Assembly (NCBI RefSeq): GCF_900109545.1
Contig: NZ_FOAP01000013.1
Location: 62,001-126,000 of the forward strand
DNA from: Stigmatella aurantiaca
GTDB taxonomy: Bacteria; Myxococcota; Myxococcia; Myxococcales; Myxococcaceae
Direction: 5' to 3'
DNA length: 64,000 nt
Below, in pieces: positions 44,312 through 54,100 of this stretch. A model generated the notes under the pieces. The model ran no database searches. It was not told the origin of the DNA and saw only the letters and a program-made list of their open reading frames with translations. The translations under genes and the position numbers were made by a program. Each line of letters opens with the position of its first letter. Position 1 is the first letter of the stretch.

Positions 44312-44758
44312 CTACAGCCGCATCCCCACGCCGCCCCCGAGAGAGTCCGACACCCAGCGGCTCATCTCCGCGCCGGACATGAGCCCGCTGCGGCGCGCCA
44401 CCTCACGTCCATTCGCGTAGAGCACGAAGCAGGGGATGCCGCGCACGCCCAGGGATGAGGCCACCTCCGGGTGCTCCTCCGTGTTCAGCTTGAGCACGAG
44501 GAGCCGGCCCGCGGAGGCCTGGCCCAGCGACTCCAGGACGGGGGCCGCGGTACGGCAGGGCCCGCACCAGGGGGCCCATAAGTCCAGCAGCACCGGAATG
44601 GGGGAGGAGACCACCACGCGCGACAGTCCCTCGCCATCCACGGACTGGGGCTTTCCCGAGAGGTCGAGCGCGCCATGGCACCGCCCACACGAAGGGGTGC
44701 CCGCCGGCGCGGGCTGGGAGACGCGGTTCAACGCGCCACAGGCAGAACATCGGAACAT
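44312..44758 (-). CDS. Thioredoxin with N-terminal zinc ribbon (Trx2/TrxC type)
   Basis: A protein of 148 aa. A four-Cys zinc ribbon at the start (Cys4, Cys7, Cys24, Cys27) precedes a thioredoxin fold with the active site WCGPC (Cys65, Cys68). Both features define the Trx2/TrxC type, a cytosolic disulphide reductase responsive to oxidative stress in other bacteria. It probably heads a two-gene unit with pncB. Confidence 0.93.
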   Translation of the reverse strand: MFRCSACGALNRVSQPAPAGTPSCGRCHGALDLSGKPQSVDGEGLSRVVVSSPIPVLLDLWAPWCGPCRTAAPVLESLGQASAGRLLVLKLNTEEHPEVASSLGVRGIPCFVLYANGREVARRSGLMSGAEMSRWVSDSLGGGVGMRL

Positions 44759-44882
44759 GCGGGCACCTCCTCGCTTCGCGCGGCTTCGTCGAAGGACAAG
44801 ATAAGGATGCGGTCAGCCCCCGACGGTCTGGCGGGGAGGTGCCTGCTCCGCTGGGCGCCCAGGAGGCGGGCGGACCGGCGCG

Positions 44883-45506
44883 CTACGCGTAGAACTCGAT
44901 GATTTTCACCAGGTCCAGCGCCACCGGCGGGTCCACGTCCTCGGGGCGGGAGAGCACGCGGAACCCCTTGCCGCCCTCGAGGTGCGCCACGTGCGGGGGC
45001 AGGCCCCGGTGCGCCGTCTTCTGGCGAAGCTCCACGAAGAGCGGGTGCTGGCGGAACCGCTCCCGGAGCTCCACCACCGTGCCGGGCTTGAACTCCATGC
45101 CGGGCAGGTTCGCCTTCTTGCCATCCACCGTGAAGTAGCCGTGGCGCACGAACTGCCGCGCCTGGCGGATGCTGGTGGCGTAGCCGGCGCGCAGCACCAG
45201 GGCGTCGAAGCGCGACTCGATGAGGCGGATGAGCACCTGGGTGGCGTTCGAGCCGCTGCGCTTGGCCCGGTCCACGTACCGGCGGCACTGCTTCTCCAGC
45301 AACTCGTACGACAGCTTGAGCTTCTGCTTCTCCATCAGCCGCAGCCCGTAGTCCGTCATCTTCGTCTTCTGGGTGGGCCCGTGCTGGCCTGGCGGGTACG
45401 GGCGCCGCAGCGACGGGTCCTTGTCCGGGTCCTTCGTGGACAGATGCGTGAGGGCCACGAACAACCGGCGGGCGCGGCGGCCACGAGGGCCTGTGTAGCG
45501 AGCCAT
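44883..45506 (-). CDS. rpsD: Ribosomal protein S4 paralogue lacking zinc cysteines
   Basis: A protein of 207 aa from the ATG at 45506 with GGAG about 10 bp upstream; the frame open to 45593 is unlikely to be translated. The N-terminus is typical S4 (MARYTGPRGRR), but the zinc-binding Cys seen in zinc-containing S4 forms are absent; there is no Cys at all. RRPYPPGQHG and the S4 RNA-binding domain (about 100-160; FDALVLRAGYATSIRQARQFV) are intact. It stands alone, not in a ribosomal-protein cluster, so it is probably a second rpsD copy. A metal-regulator-like dyad just upstream fits a zinc- or iron-limitation replacement. Confidence 0.88.
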   Translation of the reverse strand: MARYTGPRGRRARRLFVALTHLSTKDPDKDPSLRRPYPPGQHGPTQKTKMTDYGLRLMEKQKLKLSYELLEKQCRRYVDRAKRSGSNATQVLIRLIESRFDALVLRAGYATSIRQARQFVRHGYFTVDGKKANLPGMEFKPGTVVELRERFRQHPLFVELRQKTAHRGLPPHVAHLEGGKGFRVLSRPEDVDPPVALDLVKIIEFYA

Positions 45507-45520
45507 CCCCTGCGACTCCT

Positions 45521-45551
45521 TGAAATGATTGTGAATGTGAGAATCATTATC
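45521..45551 (-). promoter_or_regulatory. Fur/Zur-like dyad upstream of the S4 paralogue
   Basis: Perfect 7-bp arms AATGATT (45524-45530) and AATCATT (45542-45548), extended to TGA...TCA at the outer ends with one extra base. On the minus strand the block GATAATGATTCTCACATTC (45533-45551) is close to the Fur consensus GATAATGATAATCATTATC. It ends 14 bp before the start codon of the S4 gene and could cover its ribosome-binding region or promoter. Which regulator binds is not decided by sequence alone. Confidence 0.65.
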
Positions 45552-45648
45552 AACTTGGGCGGGGGGAGCAAGGAAAATTCGCGGGCCGGGCATTGCCGGT
45601 GACAGTTCCGCCGGGGGCCGGTGTTTCCCTGCTCCGAGAGAGGGAGGC

Positions 45649-46137
45649 GTGAGTCTGGTGCCAATCGACGTGGAGGCCTACTACCGGCGTTACGGGCCCC
45701 AAGTGCTCCGGCGCTGCCGCTTTCTCCTGAGAGACGAGGAGAAGGCCGTGGATGCCATGCACGATGTATTCGTTCAGCTGCTGCGCCATCAGGACCGGTT
45801 GAAGCACACCGCCCCGTCGAGCCTGCTGCACCAGATTGCGACGCGGGCGTGCCTCAACCGGCTGCGCGGGACGCGCCGCCGCCCCGAGGACCGCGAGGAC
45901 GAGCTGATGTTGCGCATCGCCTCGGCGGAGGACACCGAGGCGCGCACGGTGGCGCGGGGGCTGCTGGACCGGCTGTTCGGGCAGGTGCCCGCCTCCAGCC
46001 GGGACATCGCCGTGCTGCACCTGGTGGATGGCATGACGCTGGAAGAGACCGCCCGCGAGGTGGGGATGTCCGTCTCCGGAGTGCGCAAGCGCCTCCGGGC
46101 CCTGTCGTCCGTGTTGCAGGAACTGGAGGCCGCATGA
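45649..46137 (+). CDS. ECF-type RNA polymerase sigma factor
   Basis: A protein of 162 aa with sigma-70 region 2 (RCRFLLRDEEKAVDAMHDVFVQLLRH) and region 4 (DGMTLEETAREVGMSVSGVRKRLRAL). The length fits the ECF (group 4) class. It starts at GTG behind GGGAGG; a GTG three codons later has better spacing. Its stop overlaps the start of the next gene (ATGA), so it is translationally coupled to its presumed anti-sigma factor. It is divergent from the S4 paralogue. Confidence 0.9.
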   Translation: MSLVPIDVEAYYRRYGPQVLRRCRFLLRDEEKAVDAMHDVFVQLLRHQDRLKHTAPSSLLHQIATRACLNRLRGTRRRPEDREDELMLRIASAEDTEARTVARGLLDRLFGQVPASSRDIAVLHLVDGMTLEETAREVGMSVSGVRKRLRALSSVLQELEAA

Positions 46138-46940
46138 AGTCCCCCCACCGCACCCCAGACTGGTTGCTGGAGCGCATTGCCCTGGGCGAGTTGCCCCCGG
46201 AGGAACTGGCCGCCGCGCGCGCCCGGCTGGCCGAGGAGCCCGATGGGGCGGCCCGGCTGGCCGCGCTCGAGGAGGACTCCCGGCGCATCCTGGCGCAGCA
46301 CCCGCCCGGGCGCGTGGCGCGCGAGGTGGAGGCGCGCGCGGCCCGGGCCTCGCGCCCGGAGCCCCTGCCGCAGAAGGCGCCCCGGTGGCGCCCTTGGATG
46401 CCGGCCCTGGCGCTCGTGCCGGTGCTGGCCGCGGTCTTCCTGATGGTGCGTCCCAGCCCGTCGCTGCCCGGCGTCGGCCCCGGCGAGCCCCTGCCCGAGG
46501 TGACCCGCATCAAGGGGATGAAGCCCCAGCTCGGCCTTCACCGCCTGGGCGCAACCGGCCCGGAGCCGCTCGCCGAGGGCGCCCGCGCCGCGGCCCGTGA
46601 CGTGGTGCAGGTCTCCTATGTAGCGGCGGGCCACCGCTTCGGCGCCATCCTCTCCCTGGATGGGCGGGGCGCCGTCACCCTCCATGCGCCCGAGCACGGT
46701 CTGGAGTCCGTGCCGCTCGCGCCCTCCGGGACCCATGTGCTGCCCCACGCCTACGAGCTCGATGATGCGCCGGCCTTCGAGCGGTTCATCTTCGTCGTCT
46801 CGGACAGCCCCTTCTCCCTGGAGGCGATTGCCGCCAGCGCCCGGGCGCTCGCCGCTTCGGATGGGGCGCGCACCGCGCCGCTGCCGCTTCCCGTAGGTTT
46901 TCAGCAGGTGTCCTTCCTTCTCGAAAAGAGTGCCCCATGA
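46134..46940 (+). CDS. Transmembrane anti-sigma-factor-like protein
   Basis: A protein of 268 aa. The cytosolic N-terminus (about 1-85) is helical and Arg/Glu/Ala-rich, starting DWLLERIALGELPPEE, in the manner of anti-sigma domains but without the zinc HxxxCxxC. One membrane helix (about 88-107) is followed by a periplasmic beta-rich domain (about 125-268). Position and ATGA coupling with the ECF gene upstream, and overlap with the caspase gene downstream, support an anti-sigma or sensor role. Confidence 0.75.
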   Translation: MKSPHRTPDWLLERIALGELPPEELAAARARLAEEPDGAARLAALEEDSRRILAQHPPGRVAREVEARAARASRPEPLPQKAPRWRPWMPALALVPVLAAVFLMVRPSPSLPGVGPGEPLPEVTRIKGMKPQLGLHRLGATGPEPLAEGARAAARDVVQVSYVAAGHRFGAILSLDGRGAVTLHAPEHGLESVPLAPSGTHVLPHAYELDDAPAFERFIFVVSDSPFSLEAIAASARALAASDGARTAPLPLPVGFQQVSFLLEKSAP

Positions 46941-49246
46941 GCCGTGTTCTCTTGCTGGTGGCGGCGCTGACCGCGTCCGTGGCCCACGCGCAGCCGCCCG
47001 TTCAGGTGCGCCGGCTGGCGCTGCTGGTGGGCGTCAATGATGGGGGGCCCGGGCGTGAGCGCCTGCGCTATGCCGCCTCGGATGCCCAGGCCTTCGCCCG
47101 GGTGCTGGGAGAGCTGGGCGGGGTGGCCCCCGCCGACCGGGTGATGCTGCTGGAGACGGGGCGCGCCGGGTTGTTGGAGGGGCTCTCGCGCATGAGGACC
47201 CTGGCCGAGTCCGCCCGGGTGTCGGGCGCCCACCGGGTGGAGGTGCTCCTCTATTACTCGGGGCACTCGGATGACGAGGGGCTGCTGCTCCAGGGCGAGC
47301 GCATGGACTATGGCGAGCTGCGCCGCGCGCTGGGCGGCCTGCCCGCGGACGTGCGCATCGCGGTGCTGGACTCGTGCGCCTCGGGCGCCTTCGCGCGCCG
47401 CAAGGGCGGCTCCCCCCGGCCCGCCTTCCTGGTGGACTCCGGGGTCCAGGTGAAGGGCCAGGCCATCCTCACCTCGTCCAGCGAGGACGAGGCCTCCCAG
47501 GAGTCGGACCGGCTGGGCGGCTCCTTCTTCACCCACCACCTCATCTCCGGCCTGCGCGGCGCGGCGGACGTGACGCGCGATGGCCGGGTGACGCTCAACG
47601 AGGCCTACCAGTTCGCCTTCCACGAGACGCTGGCGCGCACCGAGCGGACGCAGCGCGGCGCCCAGCACCCGGCCTACGACATTGAGATGGCGGGCACGGG
47701 GGACCTGGTGATGACCGACCTGCGCGCCACCTCCGCCGGGCTGATTCTGACGGAGGCCCTGGAGGGCCGCCTCTACGTGCGCGACGAGGCGGGGGCGCTG
47801 GTGGTGGAGCTGATGAAGACGGCGGGCCGGCCCGCGGAGCTGGGGCTTGCCCCCGGGCGGTACCGGGTGCGGCGGGAGCTGGGCGGGGCGGTCTCCGAGG
47901 CGGACCTGGTGCTCACCGAGGGCAAGGGCACGCCGCTGGCGGCCTCCGTCTTCCGCCCCGTGCTGAGCGAGGCCACGGTGTCCCGGGGCGGCCCGTCCCA
48001 GGTGGAGGCCGAGGCACCCGAGGCGTCACAGGGCCGCGTGCGGGTGCCCTTCAACGCGAGCCTCGTGCCCGGGCTGAGCTTCAACGCGCTGGTGGCGGGG
48101 GATGCGCCGGTGGAGAACACCGTGGCCATCGGCGTGGTCAACGATGGCACCGCCCTGCGGGGCGCGGGCCTGGCGCTGGGGGCCAACGTGTACGCCGAGG
48201 AGACGCGGGGCCTGGCGGCCGCGGTGGCGCTGAACATGACGGGCCGCCGGGTGGAGGGGACGCAGCTGTCCGTGGGCTTCAATTACGCGGGCGGGGCGGT
48301 GGACGGGGTGCAGGCGTCGGTGGGCGGCAACTGGGCGGGCGGGAGCGTGAAGGTGGCGCAGCTCGGCGTGGGGCTGAACGTGGCCACCGCGAGCGTCTCC
48401 GGCGCGCAGGTGTCCGCGGGCCTGAACCTGGCGGGTGGGAGCGTCCACGGCGCGCAGCTCACCTCCGGGGTGAACGTGACGAAGGAATCCTTCGAGGGGG
48501 TCCAGCTGTCCTCCGGCTTCAACGTGACGCGCAGGGACTTCCACGGCGTTCAGCTGGCGGCGGGCGTGAACTGGGCGGGCGGCGCCCTGTCCGGGGTGCA
48601 GCTCAGCTCGGGGTTCAACCGCGCCCAGAACGTCGAGGGCCTGCAGCTGGGGCTCCTCAACGTGGGCGGAGACGTGACGGGCGCGCAGATCGGCCTGCTC
48701 AACATCGGCGGGGTGGTGAAGGGCACCCAGGTGGGGTTGGTCAACCTGGCGAAGGAGGTGCACGGGGTGCCGGTGGGGTTGGTGTCCCTCGTGAAGGAGG
48801 GGCAGTACCACCTGGAGTTCTGGTCGAGCGACATCCAGCTCGCCAACGTGGGGGTGAAGCTCGGCGGCAAGCACTTCTACTCCACGCTGGTGGCGGGCAT
48901 CGGGCCGGATGACCGGTTGCAGCGCTTCAGCCTGGGCTTTGGCCTCGGGGGGCACATCCCCGTGGCGCGGCGCTTCTGGGTGGATGTGGATGCGGTGGCC
49001 AGCACCGTCCACGACCGCAAAGAGCCCTTCGACAGCGAGAACCTGCTGGCGCAGGCGCGGGTGATGGTGGGCTTCCAGCTCTTCTCGCGCCTGGCCGTCT
49101 TCGCCGGGCCCACCTACAACACCTACTTCGCGTTCTCGCCCGAGGAGCGGCGCAAGGTCACCACGGTGAAGGTGTCCGAGCGCCCGCTGGGCTCGGACGG
49201 CACGTGGCAGCGGTGGCCGGGCTTTCAGGCCGGCCTGCGCCTCTGA
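46937..49246 (+). CDS. Secreted caspase-like (C14) peptidase with C-terminal surface repeats
   Basis: A protein of 769 aa with a signal peptide (ends near VAHAQ). The caspase-like domain (about 24-260) has the catalytic dyad His110 in YYSGHSD and Cys147 in LDSCASGAF. A short beta domain (about 260-345) follows. Some 20 short repeats of the type GVQLSSGFN / GAQVSAGLN / GLQLGLLNVGG (about 390-610) resemble bacterial surface-repeat stretches. A final beta-strand-rich part suggests an outer-membrane barrel. The gene overlaps the anti-sigma gene by 4 bp, forming a sigma/anti-sigma/protease operon. Confidence 0.85.
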   Translation: MSRVLLLVAALTASVAHAQPPVQVRRLALLVGVNDGGPGRERLRYAASDAQAFARVLGELGGVAPADRVMLLETGRAGLLEGLSRMRTLAESARVSGAHRVEVLLYYSGHSDDEGLLLQGERMDYGELRRALGGLPADVRIAVLDSCASGAFARRKGGSPRPAFLVDSGVQVKGQAILTSSSEDEASQESDRLGGSFFTHHLISGLRGAADVTRDGRVTLNEAYQFAFHETLARTERTQRGAQHPAYDIEMAGTGDLVMTDLRATSAGLILTEALEGRLYVRDEAGALVVELMKTAGRPAELGLAPGRYRVRRELGGAVSEADLVLTEGKGTPLAASVFRPVLSEATVSRGGPSQVEAEAPEASQGRVRVPFNASLVPGLSFNALVAGDAPVENTVAIGVVNDGTALRGAGLALGANVYAEETRGLAAAVALNMTGRRVEGTQLSVGFNYAGGAVDGVQASVGGNWAGGSVKVAQLGVGLNVATASVSGAQVSAGLNLAGGSVHGAQLTSGVNVTKESFEGVQLSSGFNVTRRDFHGVQLAAGVNWAGGALSGVQLSSGFNRAQNVEGLQLGLLNVGGDVTGAQIGLLNIGGVVKGTQVGLVNLAKEVHGVPVGLVSLVKEGQYHLEFWSSDIQLANVGVKLGGKHFYSTLVAGIGPDDRLQRFSLGFGLGGHIPVARRFWVDVDAVASTVHDRKEPFDSENLLAQARVMVGFQLFSRLAVFAGPTYNTYFAFSPEERRKVTTVKVSERPLGSDGTWQRWPGFQAGLRL

Positions 49247-49252
49247 GGCGGG

Positions 49253-49693
49253 CTACTCGAACACCCGCCGCACGCGCAGCACCGAGGCGTCCCCCGCAGG
49301 GCCCGCCTTCTGGCGCACGCTGATGGTGGCCTCCACCTTCAGGCCGCCCAGGCTGCCCGCCTCGGCCATGTAGCTGTCCTTCTGGTCCTGCGTGGCGTTC
49401 ACCTCCGAGAAGTCCACCTCGTGAATCTGAATCCCGTCCGCGTCGGACTTGCCCGGGAGCACCGCGAGGAAGGAGGGGCACGGGGGCGCGAAGCAGCGGA
49501 TGCCGCTGTCCTTCACGAGGTAGGCGGTGGGCTTCGTCTGATCCGCCTCCGCGGGCTGGCCGGGGATGTCCGAGGGCGAGGCGGAGGACTTCGGGGGCTG
49601 GGTCATGGGGGCGGACTCGGGAGCGGCGGAGCGCGCGCACCCGGCCATCAGGCCAAGGCACAGCGCGGACAGCCGCAGAGAACGGGAGTTCAA
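49253..49693 (-). CDS. Lipoprotein, DUF6748-like
   Basis: A protein of 146 aa if started at the TTG at 49693, which gives a lipoprotein signal (RLSALCLGLMAGCARS). The mature part has a Ser/Pro/Gln linker and a domain with IRCFAPPCPSFLAV (two Cys, probably a disulphide) and AEAGSLGGLKVEATISV, resembling the small DUF6748 family. The frame is open to 49882, but that part lacks signal-like features. Convergent with the caspase gene 6 bp away. Confidence 0.65.
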   Translation of the reverse strand: MNSRSLRLSALCLGLMAGCARSAAPESAPMTQPPKSSASPSDIPGQPAEADQTKPTAYLVKDSGIRCFAPPCPSFLAVLPGKSDADGIQIHEVDFSEVNATQDQKDSYMAEAGSLGGLKVEATISVRQKAGPAGDASVLRVRRVFE

Positions 49694-50025
49694 GGGTGGG
49701 TCCCTCGGAAAGGCGGGGGCCCCCAGTGTCGGTCCTCTGGCCTCCCGAGGCCAGGGGCGATGCGTCCGGGCCTCTGCACGCGGCAGTCCACCTGCTGGGA
49801 GGGGCGCGGGGGGCCTCACCCGTGGGGTTGGAATTCCAGTCTGGGCGGACAGGCGGCGGAGGAGGGGGCCCGTGTCCCACATGGTTCCCGAGGGGGAGCT
49901 GTTGGGAACCGTGCCGGGCGGGAAGAGGGCGCGTCCGGGAGTGTTTCGGTTCGTTGACGCTCCCCCTGGGCCGGGCTACACCCGGCCGGGATCAGCCGCT
50001 TGAAAGAGGACGAGGACGCACCCCG
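49694..50025. other. Intergenic region upstream of dnaN
   Basis: 332 bp, GC-rich. No gene, no DnaA-box cluster (TTATCCACA-like) and no AT-rich unwinding stretch was found by eye, so there is no sign of a replication origin. The dnaN ribosome-binding site is weak (GAGGACG about 10 bp before the ATG). Confidence 0.45.
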
Positions 50026-51132
50026 ATGGAATTCCGCATCGCCGCCGATGAGCTGAAGAAGGCCCTCTACCGTGCCCAGGGCATCGTGGAGCGCAAGACG
50101 ACGATGCCCATCCTCGCCAACGTGCTCGTCAATGCCACCAAGAATGGCATCACCGTCACCGCGTTCGACCTGGACATCGGCGTCGTCTCCGAGCACCCCG
50201 CCGAGGTCGCCAAGCCGGGCGCCGTCACCCTGAACGCGAAGTACATCTTCGACATCGTCCAGAACCTTCCGGACGCGCAGGTGACGCTCAAGAAGCTGGC
50301 CAACAACTACGTGGACATCTCCAGCGGCTCGGCGCACTTCAAGATCGTCGGCATGGCCGCCGAGGAGTACCCCAAGCTGCCCAAGGAGGAGAACGCGCCC
50401 CTGGTGCAGGTCTCCGGCAACACGCTGCTGGAGATGATCAAGAAGACCCAGTTCGCCATCTCCTCGGACGAGACGCGCTACATCCTCAACGGCGTCTATT
50501 TCGAGCCCCAGGCGGGCGGCAAGGTGCGCATGGTGGCCACCGATGGGCACCGGCTGGCGCTCATCGAGCGCGAGCTCTCCGGGGACTTCAAGCTCAAGGG
50601 CGGCGTCATCATCCCCCGCAAGGGCCTGATGGAGCTCAAGCGCCTGCTGGACGAGGCGCCGGATGCCGAGTGCCACCTGGGCTTCGCGGAGAACTCGGCG
50701 CTGTTCAAGAAGCCGGGCCTCACCATGGTGATGCGGCTCATCGACGGCCAGTTCCCCGAGTACCAGCGCGTCATCCCCAAGGAAGGCGAGAAGGTGGTGA
50801 TGGTCTCCAAGGTGCGCTTCCTGGAGGGCCTCAAGCGCATCGCCCTGCTGTCCGCGGACAAGAGCTACGCGGTGCGCATCGGGCTGGAGCCCAACAAGCT
50901 GCTCATCACCTCCAACAACCCGGACCTGGGCGAGGCGCGCGACGCGCTGGACATCGCCTACAAGGGCGGGGACATCACCATCGGCTTCAACGCGCGCTAC
51001 CTCATCGACGTGCTCACCGTGACCGAGACGGACGAGGTGTCCTTCGAGCTGGGCGACGAGCACAGCCCGGGCGTGCTCCACGCGCCGGGCGACCGCAGCT
51101 TCACCGCCGTCGTCATGCCCATGCGCGTGTGA
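50026..51132 (+). CDS. dnaN: DNA polymerase III beta sliding clamp
   Basis: A protein of 368 aa, normal length, with the three-fold clamp pattern. The start MEFRIAADELKKALYRAQGIVERKT is cut here to MEFRIAADELKKAL; then come TTMPILANVL, ATDGHRLALIE in domain 2, LIDGQFPEYQRVIP, and the C-terminal hydrophobic client pocket MPMRV. It holds polymerase III and other repair factors on DNA. dnaA is not next to it, and recF lies 6.7 kb downstream, so the classical dnaA-dnaN-recF-gyrB order is broken up. Confidence 0.97.
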   Translation: MEFRIAADELKKALYRAQGIVERKTTMPILANVLVNATKNGITVTAFDLDIGVVSEHPAEVAKPGAVTLNAKYIFDIVQNLPDAQVTLKKLANNYVDISSGSAHFKIVGMAAEEYPKLPKEENAPLVQVSGNTLLEMIKKTQFAISSDETRYILNGVYFEPQAGGKVRMVATDGHRLALIERELSGDFKLKGGVIIPRKGLMELKRLLDEAPDAECHLGFAENSALFKKPGLTMVMRLIDGQFPEYQRVIPKEGEKVVMVSKVRFLEGLKRIALLSADKSYAVRIGLEPNKLLITSNNPDLGEARDALDIAYKGGDITIGFNARYLIDVLTVTETDEVSFELGDEHSPGVLHAPGDRSFTAVVMPMRV

Positions 51133-51162
51133 GCCCTGGCCGGAGGGCTTCCCAGGAACAGC

Positions 51163-54100
51163 TCAGGGGGAGGCGCCGGGCTCCGGTGCCTGAGGCAGGG
51201 CGGGAGTGATTCCGCGCAGCGGGGTATTACGGCCCAGCGCGATGAAGGGCGCCCATGCGTGCGGATGGGGATAGCGTGCCCTGTGGGATTTCATGGCCTC
51301 TCGCAGCGCGGTGGCGCGGCCCTGTCCCTTCAAGAGGTTGCGATAGTAAGCCTCCATGAGCACGCTCGTGGCGTAGTCGTTGACCTTCCAGAGGCTGACG
51401 AGCACCGTTTCGGCGCCCGCCGCCACCAAGGCGCGGCGCAGGCCGTAGACGCCTTGTCCTAGGCGGACGTCGCCCCGGCCGGTATCACAGCCGGAGAGAA
51501 CGACGAGCTGTGTGCCCCATAGGTTCAGTCCCGCTATTTCCAGCGCGGTGAGCAAGGTGGCCTCGGGGCCAGGGGCTTCAGCGCCCGAGGCCTGTGCGCC
51601 TGCCAGGACGAGGCCGGAGTTCAGCAGTGGCTCCTGTTGTGGCGGGGGGGCGCCAGCCAGTGCATCGATGGAGGCCAAGCCCCGAGCGTCTGAGAAGGCG
51701 GGTGCGTCGCCCAAGAAAAATCCATGGGTAGCCAGGTGAAGAATGCCCGGGGTGGGCAAGCGCAGCAGCACGTCCTTGGATGCATCCGCGCCGAGAAAGA
51801 GCTGAGCTTGAGGCAGCAGGCGTTGAATACTCTGGGCTTCCAGCCGGGTCCCCGGCAACCGTACCCAGCCGTTTCGAGGCATTTCGGAGAGCGGAGGAAC
51901 GGCAAACCATGCGAGTGGGCTGGAGCGCGTGGTGTGGGAATCGAGAGCGGTAACGGAGTCCGTGAAGTTGGGATCGGCCATGACCACCACGGAGGAGGGG
52001 GCCGCGCCGTCCCATGGGCGCAGCAATAGCTCTCGGCCGGATGTGAGATAGGTGAAGTCAAAGGAGTCCAGGAGAAAGCCCTGGCCATCGTGAAGGGCGT
52101 CAAAAGGGATAAGCCCCAACTGTCCATCGGGAGCGAGAACGAGGTGCCGGGTGGAACCTAACAGCGGAATCAGAGGCTGGAAGGCCCGCTGGTAAAGCTC
52201 TTGGGCAATGGTTTGGAAGGAGGCTTCTTGCTCTGCCAGTGCGTCCCTCAGATGTAAGGCGGCGCGGTCGATGGGCGCAGCGGGGCCCAGGTCCACCGTG
52301 TGAGAAGCGCCATCCGGGAAGAGCACCAGCGCCATGTAGCGCAGCTGGCTGGGGACGTTCGCAGGTGACGTGCCGGGTTTGGGGACCAAGGGACGGTCCC
52401 GGTAGGCGATGAACTCGATCAGCGCGCTGTCCTGAGGAAGGGCGGCTGCGACGCGGGCAACAATCTCGGAGGGGGATGGCAAGGCGGTGAGGGAGCGCAA
52501 GTGGGCCGAGCGTCCGGCCAGCTCCGCTTCGAGTGAGTCTCCCTCCTCTTCCAGTGCCTTGAGGCGCTGCTGGTAGGCTTTTAGGGGAAGCGTATCAGGG
52601 CTTGAGAAGGAGAGGGCGGCCAACTGGGTGCGCAAGCCCCGGAGTTTCTCAAGAGTGTCGTGGTCCTCCGCGCCCAGGTTGCGGTCAATGGAGCGGGAGA
52701 TATGGGCCAGTTCCGCAACGGAGCGGCCCTTGAGCAACAGCACGGCACTCAGGGCCAGGTTGCGCGCGTGAGCGTCCTGGGGATACGCGCGCAGCAGTGC
52801 GTAGAGCATCTGCTCGTCCGCGCGCAGATGCGAAAGAAGGCTGGAAAGGCGTGAGCCTGAGAAGCCAAGGGCTTCTTGACGAAGGCGCCGCTCGGAAATG
52901 GAGAAGGCACGTGTGAAGAGCGCCAATGCCTCCGGAAGGCGCTGCTGCGCCAGACGGGACAGGGCGAAGTCCGTCAGCAATTGAGCGATGAAGGGATGGT
53001 ACTGGCCCGCGGCCATTTCCATGATGTCGAGCGAGCGCTGATAGAGGGGCTCGGCCCGGCCGTACAGTCCTCGCTGCCTGTAGGTGCTGGCAAGATTGAG
53101 GAGCGAATCTGCGACATCGGGATGAGCCTTGCCAAGAGAGGCCTCCCGGATGGACAGAGAGCGCCGGAAGAGCGGCATGGCCTTGGCATAGGCGCCTTGC
53201 TCGGTGTGTAAGTCGGCAAGGTTGTTGAGTGAGCTGGCGACGTCGGGATGGTTCTTGCCAAAGGTCCGCTCCGAAATGGCAAGGGAGCGCCGGAGGAGCG
53301 GCTCGGCTTGGCCATACAGGCCCTGCCGGGAGTAGAGCGAGGCGAGTTCGTTGAGCGAACTGGCAACTTCTGGACTGTTCCTGTCCAGGTTGGCTTCCAT
53401 AATGGTAAGTGCGCGCTTGTGGAGGGATTCTGCTGAGCCATACAGGCCTTGTTGAGCGTAAAGGATGGCGAGGTTGTCGAGTGGAACTGCAAGGTCAAGG
53501 TGGGTCTTGCCGAAGGCGCTCTCAAGGATGGTAATCGCGCGTTGAAACAGGGGGGCAGCCTGGCCATAAAGGCCCTGATCAAAATAAAGCGTGGCGAGGT
53601 TGGTAAGTACACCAGCAGCGTGAGGGTGGTCCTTGCCAAAGGCGGCCTCACTGGTGGAAAGCGCGCGCAGGTAGAGAGGTTCTGCCTGGCGATACCGTCC
53701 CTGTTTCCAGTAGAGGGCAGCAAGGTTGCTGCGTGCACCCGCGATGTCTGGGGTGTCTTCCGTGAAAGCTGATTCCCAAATGGCGAGCGCACGCAAGAGA
53801 AGAGGCTCGGCCTTATTGTATAGCCCTTGCTCCATGTACAGGATGGCGAGGCTGTTGAGCGAATAGGCAGCCTCAGGATGGTCCTGGCCAAGAGTGGCTT
53901 CGCGGATGGCAAGCGCGCGCAAGAAGAGTGGTTCGGCCTGAGCGAAGTCTCCTTGTCTTCGATGGAGATTGCCCAGTAAGTTCAGGCAGAGGGCAACGGT
54001 TGGATGCATCTCCCCGAGCGCTGCTTTCCTTAGGGTGAGCGCATGCTCGGCACGTACAAGGGCTTCTGTGTACTTGCGTGCGGTCTTGAGCTGCTGGGCC

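Noticed and set aside
44290-44882. NrtR-type operator in front of pncB or the thioredoxin gene
   Set aside because: I looked for GTGTY-N5-RACAC upstream of both genes and saw none, so they are not placed in the proposed regulon.
48060-48780. Tandem DNA repeat or CRISPR-like array
   Set aside because: The periodicity is at protein level (GVQLSSGFN-type units within the caspase protein); the DNA units are diverged, with no spacers.
49694-50025. Replication origin next to dnaN
   Set aside because: No DnaA-box cluster, no AT-rich unwinding element and no dnaA or gyrB nearby.
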